From: Betaproteobacteria bacterium | GTDB lineage: Bacteria > Pseudomonadota > Gammaproteobacteria > Burkholderiales > SG8-39 | Assembly (NCBI GenBank): GCA_947482825.1 | Contig: CANKMT010000030.1 | Location: 1 to 52,950 of the forward strand | Direction of reading: 5' to 3' | Length of the DNA stretch: 52,950 nt | Position numbers and translations under genes: made by a program | Notes under the pieces: generated by a model | Told to the model about the DNA's origin: nothing | Database searches by the model: none | What the model saw: only the letters and a program-made list of their open reading frames with translations | Part shown: positions 52,824-52,950 of the stretch, in pieces | Layout: each line of letters starts with the position of its first letter | Position numbering within the stretch: position 1 is the first letter of the stretch

Positions 52824-52950
52824 GTAACTACTCGCCCCCTTGGGCATAAAGTTTTCCTGACAGCGCCATTTGGATAGCGACCAGCGGGTTGTAGCCCTGA
52901 TAGGCCATGGTTTGCAAATAGCTTGAGATGCGGCAATAGGCGGCTGCGTA
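52824..52950 (-). mobile_element. End of an insertion sequence (IS66-like) interrupting the Bug gene
   Basis: The first bases GTAACTACTCGCC at 52824 agree with the GTAA termini known for the IS66 family, and the transposase reading frame on the minus strand stops four bases inside this end. The eight bases before it (52816-52823, GCTTCAGG) would be the expected target duplication. The rest of the element is outside the window. The family assignment is tentative. Confidence 0.55.
52828..52950 (-). CDS. Transposase C-terminus (IS66-like), partial
   Basis: The last 40 residues of a transposase enter from beyond the window and end at the TAG at 52828. The segment YCRISSYLQTMAYQGYNPLV resembles the C-terminal end of IS66-family transposases (F/Y-C-R-I-x-x-Y-I/L-x-T). 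The tail IQMALSGKLYAQGGE is family-like in length. A different IS family cannot be excluded from so short a piece. Confidence 0.55.
   Translation of the reverse strand, partial: YAAAYCRISSYLQTMAYQGYNPLVAIQMALSGKLYAQGGE

Overview
The window is GC-rich and densely coding, and it looks like the chromosome of a betaproteobacterium of the Burkholderiales (Alcaligenaceae/Comamonadaceae-like). The strongest sign is the number of Bug/TctC tripartite-tricarboxylate periplasmic receptors: eight intact genes and a ninth truncated one, against a single TctB-TctA membrane pair. Most other genes are of catabolic types: UbiD decarboxylase, HyuA/HyuB, MmgE/PrpD, TauD/TfdA dioxygenases, CaiB CoA-transferase, amidase, amidohydrolase, old-yellow-enzyme and luciferase-like oxidoreductases, epoxide hydrolase and Baeyer-Villiger monooxygenase. 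I saw no tRNA, rRNA or CRISPR. No stretch above 300 bases lacks a gene; the longest gaps are about 190 bases.

Layout. 1-3227 (+): 3' end of a TauD-type dioxygenase, a cupin, and a double-length UbiD protein with a degenerate second UbiD copy. 3293-8197 (-): Bug receptor, amino-acid ABC binding protein, two permeases (no ATPase gene), hydantoin/Asp-Glu racemase, second Bug receptor. 8276-13225: a glutathione/redox group (Kef-type antiporter, peroxiredoxin-glutaredoxin fusion with an OxyR-like site upstream, zwf) interrupted by a frameshifted pentapeptide-repeat gene. A REP-like repeat pair lies after zwf and is flanked by a second degenerate copy of the zwf 3' end, followed by a DapA-family protein lacking the Schiff-base lysine.

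14347-31263 (-) is the centrepiece: 16 tightly packed genes, many with overlapping ends, that read as one 17-kb operon. In transcription order: two TauD-like dioxygenases, MmgE/PrpD, Bug, SDR, Bug, carboxymuconolactone-decarboxylase-like protein, a deleted acyl-CoA synthetase, Bug, a second MmgE/PrpD, saccharopine-dehydrogenase-like protein, HyuA, HyuB, SDR, NodB-like deacetylase, alpha/beta hydrolase. A Crp/Fnr-family regulator is divergently transcribed from its head, and a TGTCA-N6-TTACA palindrome lies in the shared promoter region. The simplest reading is an uptake and degradation system for an unknown carboxylated, probably cyclic-amide-containing compound.

32289-36349 (-): NTF2-like protein, amidase, TauD dioxygenase, CaiB CoA-transferase. 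36542-44394 (+): the only complete tctCBA transporter, then a maleate-isomerase-like enzyme, a Bug receptor, an old-yellow-enzyme/FeS/FAD reductase and a luciferase-like oxidoreductase. 44494-49313 (-): amidohydrolase, DUF1177, AroM-like, Bug receptor and an HtrA-like protein whose catalytic triad is gone. 49400-52950: epoxide hydrolase, small lipoprotein, Baeyer-Villiger-type monooxygenase, and a Bug gene cut by an insertion sequence at the window edge.

All family assignments come from reading motifs by eye; substrates are inferred and none is established.
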